A stretch of DNA of 64,000 nucleotides from RI-153 sp963721725 (GCA_963721725.1 CAVRLX010000032.1:124001-188000); one strand, 5' to 3'; shown: positions 29,095-38,791, numbered from the stretch's first letter. The notes: a model not told the origin generated them from the letters alone. Numbers and translations: made by a program.

Positions 29095-29336
29095 ACTGGA
29101 TCTGCATGATATCTATAACCGCGGCGCGCGAGATCGAAGCTGAACTCAACCGCATTGTACAAGAAGCCGTGGACAAGCGTATCGAACTCATCGAGATTAT
29201 CCCCGGCAAGGGCAGCGGTCAATTGAAAAAGCGTGTGCTGCGCTTTCTCGACCAAAAGCACATCCGCGCCCTCTATCACCGCGTGGAAAAAGACGACCGT
29301 AACTTTGGGCGAATTTTCGTGCATTTTCGGCACTGA
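29081..29336 (+). CDS. Smr domain protein, frameshifted
   Basis: The start MAKLKLDLHDIYNRGA is the LDLH entry of the Smr (MutS2 C-terminal) domain. The frame then breaks, and AREIEAELNRIVQEAVDK and IEIIPGKGSGQLKKRVLRFL follow in another frame. The last is the conserved H/P-GKG.G.L loop. One surplus base (or two missing) in the GC tract at 29120-29131 explains it. Stand-alone Smr proteins are small nucleases or nucleic-acid binders; the usual His of HGKG is replaced by Pro. It overlaps the upstream gene by 14 bases, suggesting translational coupling. Confidence 0.75.
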
Positions 29337-29365
29337 GGGGATTATCACACATCACGGAGCAACCC

Positions 29366-29836
29366 ATGCCATCCACACACCAACAAGCCATCGACCAGAT
29401 CCGCGCCTTGCCGTCGCAGATAGCGGCCCTGGTACGCGATTGCACCCCCGCGCAGTTGACCACGCACTTTCTGCCCGGCGAATGGAGCGTGGCCCAAAAC
29501 GTGCATCACCTGGCCGATTCGCACATGAACAGCTATATCCGCTGCAAGCTCATCGTCACCGAGGCGCATCCCACCTTCAAGCCCTATGATCAGGAGCGTT
29601 GGGCCGAACTCCCCGACGCCTGCGCCGCCGATCTTTCGCTCTCATTGGCGCTGCTCACGAATCTCCATGCGCGCTGGGTACAATTCTGGGAGAGCCTCCC
29701 CGACGATGCCTGGGCGCGCACTGGCTTTCACCCCGAAGGTGGCCCGGTGACCCTGGCCCAGCAGTTGGACCTCTACGCCGCGCACGGTCTGGCACACATT
29801 GATCAGATTCAACGCACCTTGGCCGCACAAAGGTAG
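29366..29836 (+). CDS. DinB family protein
   Basis: A 156-residue four-helix protein of the DinB/YfiT superfamily. HLADSHMNSYIRCKLI gives the first metal-binding histidine in the DinB pattern (WSVAQNVHHLADSH), and a second His pair appears in YAAHGLAHIDQI. Members bind a divalent metal and several are thiol-dependent transferases or hydrolases; no substrate can be assigned. Start ATG 29366. It follows the Smr gene by 30 bases. Confidence 0.85.
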   Translation: MPSTHQQAIDQIRALPSQIAALVRDCTPAQLTTHFLPGEWSVAQNVHHLADSHMNSYIRCKLIVTEAHPTFKPYDQERWAELPDACAADLSLSLALLTNLHARWVQFWESLPDDAWARTGFHPEGGPVTLAQQLDLYAAHGLAHIDQIQRTLAAQR

Positions 29837-29859
29837 TGTAGCGCCTTTACCTTTATTCT

Positions 29860-29888
29860 TTGGGCTTCAATTCGCTTTCAGGTACAAT
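29860..29888 (+). promoter_or_regulatory. Promoter of the HAD phosphatase gene
   Basis: TTGGGC (29860-29865) and TACAAT (29883-29888) are exactly 17 bases apart. The gene starts at ATG 29967, leaving a leader of about 70 bases. Confidence 0.55.
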
Positions 29889-29966
29889 GGGTGGGATTGG
29901 ACGCAGTGCCTCCTAACTTCGTACTATGACTCTGACCGCCTGCCAGCAAACTTATCGGATATTGCC

Positions 29967-30921
29967 ATGTTGGAAAATACACTCGCCCGCACAAACTGGA
30001 TTCGCCCACAAGTTACCCCCCCCACCCCCATTGACACCATCATTTTCGACGTGGACGGCGTGCTCTGGGACACGGCCGACAGCTTTGACACCGCCGTGGA
30101 TGTGACCGTCGATTACGTGTTGCGCCACTGGTTTGGCCGCGACAATGTGCGACCGGTGACCACCGACGAACTGCGCACCTTTCGCTTGGCCGGGGGACTT
30201 AACAGCGATTGGGACATGAGCTATACGCTGATTGCCACGCGTTTGGCCGGGCGTGCTGATTTTGTGGCCGACGCCACCGAGAGCGGTGGGCGCGGGCGGA
30301 CCTGGGCCGAGCGCGTGCTGCCCGCCGAGTTTGAGCTTGACTATGAGCGGCTGGTGCGGCTCTTTAACGAAGTCTGATTGGGGGGCAGAGGCGTTTGCGC
30401 GTAACTTTGGCGAACAGCCCGCCTATTTTCCCGACGCACCGGGCTGCTGGCATCGCGAGGAAAAGTTGCTGCCTGATACCCTGCTCGACGATCTGCGCGC
30501 ACAGGGCATCCGTCACTTTGGCATCGCCACTGGCCGCAATCGCTTTGAACTCGCCACAGTCTTGGAAAAGGGCGGCCTGACCGACCAGATCCACGCTGAC
30601 GCCATCTTGACTTCGGAGATTATGACCAAGCCCGATGGCCGCGTGCTTCATTATGTTTTGGGCAAACTGGCGGCGCTGGCCCAGGCCGATGGCGTCCCCG
30701 CGCCAGGGTCGGCGCTTTTCTGTGGCGATACCAAAGACGATCTGGACGCGGTGTTGAACTATCGCAAGCTGGCGCAGGATGGCGCACGCTGGGTGGGCGC
30801 AGTGGCCGTGGTGGGCAATGGCGAAGCGGATTTCTTCCGCAGGGCTGGCTCCGATGCGGTAATCGCCCATGTGGAACAGTTGCCCGCAGTCATCCACAAC
30901 TTTAACCGTAGTGGCGCTTAA
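29967..30921 (+). CDS. HAD-superfamily phosphatase, one frameshift
   Basis: Motif I is DTIIFDVDGVLWDTADSFDT (nucleophile Asp and acid/base Asp). A helical cap follows. The frame breaks after VRLFNEV and resumes DWGAEAFARNFGEQPAYF. Later parts give motif II (FGIATGRN), motif III lysine (SEIMTKPDGR) and motif IV (FCGDTKDDLDAV). Removing one T at 30374-30376 joins the parts, giving about 317 residues. The cap resembles phosphoglycolate-phosphatase-like or histidinol-phosphatase-like HADs, so the substrate is likely a small phosphate ester. Confidence 0.82.
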
Positions 30922-31028
30922 ATAGTGACGCCGAGAACGCCAAGCTCGCGGAGTTTTACGAAAGATTCTCTGCGTCTTCTGTGCGCTCTGCGTTAAATAG
31001 AATTTTAAAAGATAGAGGAAAGAACCCC

Positions 31029-32579
31029 ATGAGTGACATTTGGACACCCGGTAGCAAGCCTTCTCAGCCCAGCGGTGGTGGCGGCATTGAATTGCCCAAA
31101 GGCTTTGCCCGGAGACGAACCGAAGAAGAGAAACCAGCGGTTGCCCCCGTGCCCGAAACTGCACCCGCAGCCCCAGCCGCGCCAGAGGCGGCCCCACCCC
31201 CGGCACGGGGACAGCGTCCGGAATTTCTCTTTCCGCCCTCGGGTGTACAGGTGCAATGCCCCAGTTGTGGCACGCCCTTCACTGCGCCTGTCTTTAGCAT
31301 TGTCGATCTGGGGGCCAACCCCGAACTGCGCCAACCCCTGTTGGGCGGGCAGATCAACGTGGCTGCTTGCCCGCAGTGTGGGGCCGGGGCGTGCTCGAGC
31401 GCGCCGCTTATGGTGCATGATCCCGCCAACGAATTCTTGGGTGTGCTCATCCCTAGCCAGGCCCGCCTCAAAGAAGTGCAGGCCCAAAAGGTCATCGGCG
31501 AGATGAGCCAGGCCCTGATGCGACGGCTGCCCAACGAAGCCCGCCGCGGCTATATGCTTCAGGCCAAGCAATACTTTGATTGGGAGAAATTCCTCGAAAA
31601 GTTCTGGGAGTTCGAGGGCGTCAGCCCGGAAGAGTTGCACCGCCAGCGCGATCAGTCGGAACTGATCGGCAGCCTGATGCGCATTGCCAACGACGAAACC
31701 GCCATGCGCATGGTGGTGGAGCGCAAAAAGCATCTGGTGGACGACGCCTTCTTTGCGCTGCTCGGCCAAGTGATTCAAATGGTGGGCGCACAAGGCCAGC
31801 CAGAGGCAGTCACCGCGTTGCGCAATCTGCGTCAACACCTGCTCGATACGACGGACGCGGGAAGCAAAGTGAAAGTCATGGAAGAGAAACTGCGGGCGGC
31901 CATGGCACGCATCAAGCCGGATATGGGCCGTGATGCCCTGATTGATCTGCTCTTGGAGTATTGGAGCCAGGGTGAAGAGGGCGAGCGCATTGTTGCCACC
32001 TTGCTTTCGGTGACGCGCGGTCTGGCCGATTATCAATTCCTGATGACGCTCTCAGGGCGCATTGATCAGACCAAAGACGAAGAAGCCCGCGCCGACATGA
32101 TGGAACTGCGCGACTTAATCGTGGAGGCCAGCCAGCAACAATCACGCGATCAGCAGGCCATGATGCAACAGGCCCAGTCTGTGCTGCAAGAGGTCTTGCA
32201 ATCGGCCAATCCCGAAGAGGCGCTGCGCCAACACACCGATGTAATTGACGAACTTTTCCTGTCGCTATTGGCGGCCAATATTCAACAGGCCCAGGAAAAA
32301 GGCGCAACCTTTGCTGTAAAACGCTTACAGGCAATCTACAACGCCTCCATGAAGATCCTCTCTGAGAATATGCCGCCGGATGCACGGCTGCTTAATCAAC
32401 TTTTGATGAGTGAGGACGAGGCCGAAATCCGCACGCTGCTCAAAGAAAATCGTGACATGTTGGATGGAGAGTTTGTGGCGGCCCTGCGCGATCTGGAAGA
32501 GCGCTTCCGCGCCGAAGGCAATGCCGACCTCTCGAACCGCATTAAACGGTTGCGCGGGCAGGTTTCGTTGATGCTGTAG
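31029..32579 (+). CDS. CpXC domain protein
   Basis: A 516-residue cytosolic protein. After a Pro/Ala-rich N-terminus, residues about 72-150 form a CpXC domain with two CxxC pairs: VQCPSCGTPFTAPVFSIVDL and VAACPQCGAG. The spacing suggests a zinc ribbon. The remaining 350 residues are alpha-helical, with repeated charged heptads and Gln-rich stretches (QQSRDQQAMMQQAQSVLQEV), perhaps forming long helical bundles. No enzymatic motif is visible and the family has no known function. ATG 31029 has GAGGAAAG upstream. Confidence 0.75.
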   Translation: MSDIWTPGSKPSQPSGGGGIELPKGFARRRTEEEKPAVAPVPETAPAAPAAPEAAPPPARGQRPEFLFPPSGVQVQCPSCGTPFTAPVFSIVDLGANPELRQPLLGGQINVAACPQCGAGACSSAPLMVHDPANEFLGVLIPSQARLKEVQAQKVIGEMSQALMRRLPNEARRGYMLQAKQYFDWEKFLEKFWEFEGVSPEELHRQRDQSELIGSLMRIANDETAMRMVVERKKHLVDDAFFALLGQVIQMVGAQGQPEAVTALRNLRQHLLDTTDAGSKVKVMEEKLRAAMARIKPDMGRDALIDLLLEYWSQGEEGERIVATLLSVTRGLADYQFLMTLSGRIDQTKDEEARADMMELRDLIVEASQQQSRDQQAMMQQAQSVLQEVLQSANPEEALRQHTDVIDELFLSLLAANIQQAQEKGATFAVKRLQAIYNASMKILSENMPPDARLLNQLLMSEDEAEIRTLLKENRDMLDGEFVAALRDLEERFRAEGNADLSNRIKRLRGQVSLML

Positions 32580-32591
32580 AATGGGACGAGG

Positions 32592-32635
32592 TGCGTGATT
32601 CGTGTTCCGTATTTTCGCGTAACACGAATCACGCA
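32592..32635. repeat. Inverted repeat of heptameric type
   Basis: TGCGTGATTCGTGTT (32592-32606) and its exact complement (32621-32635) flank a 14-base loop. The words belong to the same CACGAATCACGCA family as the island at 6683-6710. It may end the CpXC gene transcript. Confidence 0.65.
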
Positions 32636-32726
32636 GTTCCTCGGCCTTGCGCAGGAACTCACGGCTCTGGCACTTTCCCTATTTTCAATGTACACTGGCG
32701 CACAATCGCTTTTCTTGGGCCAACCG

Positions 32727-33299
32727 ATGACAACCTCCATTCCGTTGCAATCATTGTTGACACTCTTTGATCACGTGGGTGATCTGAAATCGCTGCCCCG
32801 CACGGGATGGTTATTTGCAGGAGTGACTGCCCCAGAATCGTTGGCCGATCATACCTGTGCCGTTGCCCTCTATACACTCTTCCTGGCTGAACAAATCAAC
32901 CGCGATCCCAGCGCAGCGGGGCTGAGCCAGCCACTCTCTGTAGAGCGTGCGCTGAAACTGGCGCTGATCCATGATCTGGCCGAAAGCATTGTCACCGATT
33001 TGCCGCGCCGCACCAGCGAACTCATGGGCCAGGCCGCCAAAGAAAGTTTGGAAGCCAGGGCGCTGCACCGCTTGGTGGATGGCCTGCCCCACGGTGACGA
33101 CTATCAACGGCTGTGGGAAGAGTACACACGTGCGGCCACGCCCGAAGCGCGTCTGGTCAAAGACGTGGACAAGCTAGAGATGGTGTTGCAGGCGCAGCGG
33201 TATGCCCAGCGCGGACACCGCAATCTCCAGGAATTTTGCGAAGGGCATCGCTGGCACTACAGCCTGTGTGCGACGATTTATCAGCAGATCTTATCCTGA
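32727..33299 (+). CDS. HD domain hydrolase (YfbR/HDDC2-like)
   Basis: A 190-residue HD-family protein. LADHTCAVALYTLFLAEQ supplies the first His; LIHDLAESIVTDLPRR is the HD pair with the downstream Glu and Asp typical of 5'-deoxynucleotidases of the YfbR/HDDC2 group; LVKDVDKLEMVLQAQRYA supplies the last Asp. These metal-dependent enzymes hydrolyse deoxynucleoside monophosphates. ATG 32727 starts the family-like part; the frame is open upstream to 32595 through a repeat. It lies immediately before two LCP genes. Confidence 0.85.
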   Translation: MTTSIPLQSLLTLFDHVGDLKSLPRTGWLFAGVTAPESLADHTCAVALYTLFLAEQINRDPSAAGLSQPLSVERALKLALIHDLAESIVTDLPRRTSELMGQAAKESLEARALHRLVDGLPHGDDYQRLWEEYTRAATPEARLVKDVDKLEMVLQAQRYAQRGHRNLQEFCEGHRWHYSLCATIYQQILS

Positions 33300-33324
33300 A
33301 TTTCTATCACCCACGGTTGATTCT

Positions 33325-34425
33325 ATGCCCAACACTCCGGCGACACTCTCCCATCGGTGCATCCTTTTGATCTTCGTATTGTTGCTTGCCCTCAGTTTGC
33401 TCAGTGCCTGTACCCGATCTGAAAACCGCGTGATCGCCGCCGAAGTCCGCCCAACGGCAACGGCGCAGAAAGTGACGGCGGTGACAACCACAACCCCGCA
33501 ACCCCGCCGCGTTGTGGCCCCTGCGCCTACAGCCGCCCCCGCTGTGCAGCGTGCCCCCGTGGAAGTGTCCCGCTTGCTCAACGTGCCGCGGCTGTCCACC
33601 ACCACCAATGTGCTAGTATTGGGCAGTGATCGGCGGCCCAACACACCCAATTGGCGCACTGATGTGATCATGATCGTGGCTCTGGACATGAAAGGGGGCG
33701 TGGCCGGGGTAATCTCGCTCCCGCGCGACATCTATATTGAAGCCATTCCTGATCACCAACCCAATAAGATAAACGTCGTGGATTACTTGGGTGAAAAGGA
33801 TAGCCCCGACGGCGGTGGCCCCGCGTTGCTGGGCAGCATTATCACCACCAAAACTGGCATTCCCATTCATTATTATTTGCGCTTTGATTTTGAAGGCTTC
33901 AAAAAAGTTATCGACGTTTTGGATGGACTGGAAATCACCCTGGATTGCCCTGTGCGTGATTATCTGCCCGAGGAAGATGTTTCCATTTCCCTGCAACCGG
34001 GCGTTCATCGACTCAACGGCAAAGAGGCGTTGGCCTATGTGCGCAGCCGTGCCCAGGGCGGTGATCTCGACCGATCCCGGCGGCAACAGCGGGTCTTGTG
34101 GGCGGTGCGCGATCAGATCCGGCGCGAAAATCTCATCTCACGCGTGCCTGCGCTCTATTCTGCCCTGCACGAGAGTGTCCAAACCGATATTAACTTGGTT
34201 TCGGCGATTCGCTTTGTGCGCTTTGCGCTGGCGCTGGATGAAGATGATGTCCACGGCTTTGTGGTCTCCCCACCTGAGCTGATCAAAGAAGACTGGCGCG
34301 GCGGTATGTTTGTGTTTGTCGCCGATTGGGAAAAAATTTCGACACAGGCAGAAAATCTGTTTGATCGTCCGCCCTTGATGGAAAGTAATCTTCAGGCTGA
34401 TGATGGCAAACCGAAGTGTCCGTAG
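33325..34425 (+). CDS. LytR-CpsA-Psr family protein with lipobox (1)
   Basis: A 366-residue exported protein. The N-terminus is a signal peptide ending in the lipobox LLSAC (Cys29), followed by a Thr/Pro/Ala-rich linker. The LCP domain has VLGSDRRPNTPNWRTDVIMI, the arginine/aspartate motif ISLPRDIYIE, and RSRAQGGDLDRSRRQQRVLW. LCP enzymes transfer polyprenyl-pyrophosphate-linked glycopolymers to peptidoglycan or protein. A lipoprotein anchor is unusual, since LCP proteins normally have a transmembrane helix. It starts 25 bases after the HD gene and is followed at once by a paralogue. Confidence 0.87.
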   Translation: MPNTPATLSHRCILLIFVLLLALSLLSACTRSENRVIAAEVRPTATAQKVTAVTTTTPQPRRVVAPAPTAAPAVQRAPVEVSRLLNVPRLSTTTNVLVLGSDRRPNTPNWRTDVIMIVALDMKGGVAGVISLPRDIYIEAIPDHQPNKINVVDYLGEKDSPDGGGPALLGSIITTKTGIPIHYYLRFDFEGFKKVIDVLDGLEITLDCPVRDYLPEEDVSISLQPGVHRLNGKEALAYVRSRAQGGDLDRSRRQQRVLWAVRDQIRRENLISRVPALYSALHESVQTDINLVSAIRFVRFALALDEDDVHGFVVSPPELIKEDWRGGMFVFVADWEKISTQAENLFDRPPLMESNLQADDGKPKCP

Positions 34426-34443
34426 TTGGCAAGGATCATAAGC

Positions 34444-35667
34444 ATGAGCGTACAAAAAAAGGTTTTTTGGGGAATCATAGCCCTCCTCGTGATCGGCGTA
34501 CTCGGTGCCTGCCAATCCGGTGCAGGCGGTGAATCTTCGTCCATGTTTGTGGGCATGGGCAGCGGAGCCACGCCCACGCCGCTGCCGCCCACGGCAACCC
34601 CCACCGCCACCCCCGAACCGCCGCCGTTTGATCTCACACAGACCGATAATTTCTTGCTTTTGGGGACGGACCGTCGCCCGGATCGGACCAACTGGCGCAC
34701 CGATTCGATTATGGTCGTGGGGATTGATCACACCTATGGGCGCGCCGCTGTGCTCAGCATTCCGCGTGATCTTTACATCAACGTGCCCGGTTACGGACAG
34801 GCGCGGATCAACCAAGTGGACTATGTGGGCGAAAAGATCCTCAAGATTGAAGGGGGCGGCCCGGCGTTGCTTTCGCAAGTCATCAGCCAGACATTGGGCA
34901 TCAACACAAAACATTGGGCGCGCATAGAACTGCGCGGCTTCGCCGATCTGGTGGACGCGCTGGGCGGCGTGACGGTGCATCTGGACTGCCCCTTTTATGA
35001 ATTGGTCTATGATCTGGACATTCAGGGGTGGACCTATTTTGAACTGCCCGCCGGGGATGTGCTCATGGATGGGCAGACCGCCTATTTCTTTGTGACCCTG
35101 CGCTATCTCGAGAGCGACTTCGGACGGGCGCGACGGCAGCGTCAATTCCTGTGGGCGTTGCGCAATCAGGCCCTCAGCACCGATCTGATTTTGCGTTTGC
35201 CCGAACTTTATACGGCCTTTCAGCAAACCTTTTCCACGGATCTCTCGCTGTTGGAAATGGTACAACTCGCCCGCTTTGGCCTCTCCATCGATTCGGAAAA
35301 TGTACGGGCCTCTGCGCTCACCGGCAATGAACTGGAAAGCTACATCACAGCCAGTGGCGCCGATGTATTGCGGATTGCCGACCCGTCACGTGTTCAAAAT
35401 GTGATCTCCAACATTTGGAGCGGAAGCTCGCTGGCTGATGCCGGTCGCCACGATCCCAATACTTGTCCGTCCCAACCCCAGGGCAATGTCCCCTCCTATG
35501 TAACCCAGTCGCTTACCCCTGTCCAAGTCCAGCCCACCATCCCCGCCCAGGGCGTAGTCACCGCCGTGGATGGCAATAGCGCGCAGCCAACAGATGTGCC
35601 TGCGAATGCTGAGCCTGTGGACAATGCCGCCGTGGCCCCCGCCGAATCGACACAGAATACGCCGTAA
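34444..35667 (+). CDS. LytR-CpsA-Psr family protein with lipobox (2)
   Basis: A 407-residue paralogue of the preceding gene. The signal peptide ends with the lipobox VLGAC (Cys23), then a linker of TPTP units. The LCP domain shows LLLGTDRRPDRTNWRTDSIM, LSIPRDLYINVP and RYLESDFGRARRQRQFLW, the last closer to the standard LCP motif than in copy 1. A Pro/Gln/Ala-rich C-terminal tail of about 90 residues follows. ATG 34444 has AAGGA upstream. The two genes lie 18 bases apart, so cotranscription is likely. A hairpin follows at 35730-35765. Confidence 0.87.
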   Translation: MSVQKKVFWGIIALLVIGVLGACQSGAGGESSSMFVGMGSGATPTPLPPTATPTATPEPPPFDLTQTDNFLLLGTDRRPDRTNWRTDSIMVVGIDHTYGRAAVLSIPRDLYINVPGYGQARINQVDYVGEKILKIEGGGPALLSQVISQTLGINTKHWARIELRGFADLVDALGGVTVHLDCPFYELVYDLDIQGWTYFELPAGDVLMDGQTAYFFVTLRYLESDFGRARRQRQFLWALRNQALSTDLILRLPELYTAFQQTFSTDLSLLEMVQLARFGLSIDSENVRASALTGNELESYITASGADVLRIADPSRVQNVISNIWSGSSLADAGRHDPNTCPSQPQGNVPSYVTQSLTPVQVQPTIPAQGVVTAVDGNSAQPTDVPANAEPVDNAAVAPAESTQNTP

Positions 35668-35729
35668 CGGGGAGAGGGGTGTATGTCCTCATTGACGCAT
35701 CCCGCCCCGAACTATCCATCATGGAACGC

Positions 35730-35765
35730 CTGCGCCGTCAGCTTCTCACGAAACTGACGGCGCAG
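35730..35765 (+). terminator. Terminator after the LCP genes
   Basis: CTGCGCCGTCAG (35730-35741) and its perfect complement (35754-35765) with a 12-base loop, followed by TGATTTT. The U-tract is short. Confidence 0.6.
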
Positions 35766-35920
35766 TGATTTTGATCAACTTGCCAACGTTTGGCGAAAGG
35801 TGTATCGGAAATGGGGCGAAGCCACAGCCCTTTGCAAACCACCACGCAAGTCTGGGAAATAACGAAGAAGGTGATTGGGTGATTAACCAGAACGGGCAAT
35901 ACCCAACTACCGATCTGTCA

Positions 35921-37105
35921 TTACCCGCCTTGCGAGTTTGTATTCTGTCGCGGGCGTTCGCCCAAGGTGAGCGGCAGCGTCAGGGTGGAGCCATCACGCT
36001 GAACCGTCAGTTGTACGGTCTGTCCCGCTGATGTGTCGGTGAGCAGATAGCCAATCAGATCTTCAAAACTACGCACGGAGCGACCATCAATCGCCGTGAT
36101 AATGTCGCCATCACGCAAGCCAGCCGCAGAGGCCGGACCGCCCACCACACGCACCACTAGTACGCCCAGGGTGTTGTCGGGCAAATTCAACTGGCGCACG
36201 CTGGCCGGAGTTAAGCTGCCACCAGAGATGCCCAAGTAGGGGTAGCGGAAAAAGCCCTCGTCAATCAGCGCCGGCACCACACGGCGCACCACTGTCACCG
36301 GGATGGCGAAGCCCACGCCCGAATTCGAGCGTGCTTCCGAGCGGATGGCAAAATTGACGCCAATGACTTCGCCGCTGAGGTTGAGCAGCGGCCCGCCAGA
36401 GTTGCCGGGGTTAATAGCCGCGTCGGTTTGGATTACTTCGGGGAGTGAATATTGCGCGCCGGTCGCAGCATCGCTCACCGGGAAGCTGCGCCCCACAGCG
36501 CTGATAATGCCCTGGGTCATGCTGCCCACCAGCCCAAACGGGCTGCCAAACGCCACTACACTATAGCCCACCAGCGGCACATCGGCGGCCAGAGAGAGCG
36601 GTTGCCATGTTACACCCGCGGGTGGCGTCACCTTGATCACCGCCAGATCCGCCTGCGGGTCGGCGGCAATCACCTCTGCCTCGGCCCACATACCATTTGA
36701 AAAGAAGACAGTCACCTCGGCGGCGTCTTCCACCACATGATTATTCGTGACAATATGCCCTTGGTTATCCCAGATCCACCCGCTGCCCTGGCCTTGCTGT
36801 GGCACGGCCTGGGTGCCAAAGCCCTGGCTAGCGGTGCTGTTGGTGGTCACCGCAATGTTGACCACTGAGGGCGAGATGGTTTGATAAAGGCCCGCTAATA
36901 TCTCTTGGGATGGTTCAACCGAGGTCGCTGGGCTGACCTGTTGCGAGGCCACGGCGGATACTGAGCCATAGTTGCTGACGGTCTGAATGGCCGCTGCCTG
37001 ATCTGCCGGTTGCCACGAAAAATTACCCACAGCCAGCACGGCGGCAAAGCTTAACACGGTCACGCTGACCAGGGCTAGAACAAGATTCAAAAATGCCTTA
37101 CGCAT
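35921..37105 (-). CDS. HtrA/DegP-type serine protease with PDZ domain
   Basis: A 394-residue exported protease. An N-terminal hydrophobic segment (residues 7-26) acts as signal or anchor. The trypsin-like domain has all three catalytic residues: His in HIVTNNHVVEDA, Asp in ADPQADLAVIKV, Ser in AAINPGNSGGPLLNL. A single PDZ domain follows (YLGISGGSL, then DGDIITAIDGRSV). It should degrade or refold damaged proteins outside the cytoplasmic membrane. Start ATG 37105, with AGGAG upstream. Divergent from the MFS gene. Confidence 0.92.
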   Translation of the reverse strand: MRKAFLNLVLALVSVTVLSFAAVLAVGNFSWQPADQAAAIQTVSNYGSVSAVASQQVSPATSVEPSQEILAGLYQTISPSVVNIAVTTNSTASQGFGTQAVPQQGQGSGWIWDNQGHIVTNNHVVEDAAEVTVFFSNGMWAEAEVIAADPQADLAVIKVTPPAGVTWQPLSLAADVPLVGYSVVAFGSPFGLVGSMTQGIISAVGRSFPVSDAATGAQYSLPEVIQTDAAINPGNSGGPLLNLSGEVIGVNFAIRSEARSNSGVGFAIPVTVVRRVVPALIDEGFFRYPYLGISGGSLTPASVRQLNLPDNTLGVLVVRVVGGPASAAGLRDGDIITAIDGRSVRSFEDLIGYLLTDTSAGQTVQLTVQRDGSTLTLPLTLGERPRQNTNSQGG

Positions 37106-37338
37106 AAACCCATCTACTCCTTTGATTCAAAGCCCCGATCATCTCCCCCAACAATCTCCAAGGGAAGGAGGGGCATTGTCGGATCATCTACACTTGGACT
37201 GATTTTACAGTGAAACAAAGCCCAATGTACTGCAAAAATATAGGGATTGTGTTAACGTTTCTTAACGAGGAACGCCCGTCCCCATCTCCATAGGCAAAGC
37301 AGAAGACGCTTTCCTCATTTAGTTGTGGATAGATTTGT

Positions 37339-37419
37339 AACGATACAGGTGCGACGCACTCGCCAGGAGTAGACTGGTCTTGAAAGATTGTGTGGCGAGT
37401 GCGTCGCACCTGTATCGTT
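37339..37419. repeat. Dispersed palindromic element, copy 2
   Basis: Arms 37339-37365 and 37393-37419 are perfect 27-base inverted repeats. The inner 17 bases (GGTGCGACGCACTCGC then C/T) match copy 1 at 25015-25077. The loops of the two copies also align (for example AAAGA and TTG-G). It lies between the divergent protease and MFS genes. The rest of 37106-37507 holds no gene. Confidence 0.85.
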
Positions 37420-37507
37420 CATAGATTTTACAATTTGGCACAACCTTGATAGATTGGCTCGGTGTCCCTAAAACGCTTTAGTGATCTGCATTCCCCCAGG
37501 AGGTTGC

Positions 37508-38791
37508 ATGTACAGTAGTCGCACCGAGCCGCTTCCCGCGCTGCTTTCCAGCCGGGTGATCCGCCGCTCGCCTATTTTTTATGGCTGGATCATCATCGCT
37601 GCCGCCACCATCGGCAACATTATGACCAGCCCCGGCCAGACCTACGCGGTCTCGATTTTCATCGAACATTTCATCACCGATCTGGGCATCAGCCGCTCCC
37701 TGGTCAGCACGCTTTACACCGTGGGCACACTGGTGGGCAGCTTTGCCCTGCCGTTGCTAGGCCGCCAGTTGGACGCACGCGGACCCCGGCGCATGGTCGT
37801 CGCCATCAGCCTGCTCTTTGGTCTGGCCTGTATCTACATGGGCTGGGTTGCCAACGCGTTGATGTTGGCTTTCGGATTTATTGCCATCCGCATGTTGGGC
37901 CAAGGCGCGTTGGGATTGGTCAGCCAATACATCATTAACCAGTGGTGGGTGCGCCGCCGCGGCATGGCAATGGGCATCTCAGGGCTGGTAATGTCGCTGG
38001 CGGGGCTGGGACTCTTTCCGTCATTGATCCAAAATTTTGTCGATCAATATGGGTGGCGCATGGCCTACGGCTTGATCGGGCTGCTGGTCTTGGCGGTGAT
38101 GTTGCCGATTGGCTATCTCTTCTTTCGCGGCCAGCCCGAACAGTACGGGCTACAGCCTGACGGCGACAGCTTTGACGCCGACCATGTCGAGCGCGAGCGT
38201 GTCGCCAGCCTCAACGATTGGACACTCAACGAAGCTATGCGCACCTCGGCCTTTTGGATCGTGGTCATTGCCTCGGCCAGCACGGCCATGCTCTCCACCG
38301 GGCTGTTTTTCCACGCCGTCAGCATCTTCGCCGACAATGGCCTCTCGGCGGCGGTGGCAGCCTCGGCCTTTGTACCCGTCGCCATGACCACGGCACTGGT
38401 GAACCTGGGCAGTGGCGTTCTCGTGGATCGCATTGGCATCCGCGCGCTGCTGATGGGCAGCCTGGTTTTACAAGCCGTGGTCTTGGTGATGGCCCACTCG
38501 CTGGGCAGCGTCACCCTGGCTGTGCTCTATGGCGTCGTGCTGGGGACCACATCGGGCTTACAACGCACCGTGAGCAGCGTGGTCTGGGCCGACTTTTTTG
38601 GCCGCCGCCATCTTGGCTCCATCACCGGCATGACCACGACAATTATGATCGCCGGTTCTGCCCTGGGGCCAATGCCACTGGGCATTGCGCGCGATCTGTT
38701 GGGGAGTTATAACCTGGCGCTGAACATTGCCGCCCTGTTGCCGTTGTTGCTAGCGGTGACGGTCTTTTTTGTGCGCAAGCCGCAGAAATAG
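37508..38791 (+). CDS. MFS transporter (oxalate/formate antiporter-like group)
   Basis: A 427-residue protein with 12 predicted helices. The N-terminus has FYGWIIIAAATIGNIMTSPG, and the loop between helices 2 and 3 has GRQLDARGPRRMVV, the MFS signature. The second half begins after a hydrophilic loop with NDWTLNEAMRTSAFWIVVIA, typical of the OFA/monocarboxylate-like MFS group. The substrate is unknown, perhaps an organic acid. AGGAGG precedes ATG 37508. It converges on a small secreted protein gene, with a terminator between. Confidence 0.87.
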   Translation: MYSSRTEPLPALLSSRVIRRSPIFYGWIIIAAATIGNIMTSPGQTYAVSIFIEHFITDLGISRSLVSTLYTVGTLVGSFALPLLGRQLDARGPRRMVVAISLLFGLACIYMGWVANALMLAFGFIAIRMLGQGALGLVSQYIINQWWVRRRGMAMGISGLVMSLAGLGLFPSLIQNFVDQYGWRMAYGLIGLLVLAVMLPIGYLFFRGQPEQYGLQPDGDSFDADHVERERVASLNDWTLNEAMRTSAFWIVVIASASTAMLSTGLFFHAVSIFADNGLSAAVAASAFVPVAMTTALVNLGSGVLVDRIGIRALLMGSLVLQAVVLVMAHSLGSVTLAVLYGVVLGTTSGLQRTVSSVVWADFFGRRHLGSITGMTTTIMIAGSALGPMPLGIARDLLGSYNLALNIAALLPLLLAVTVFFVRKPQK

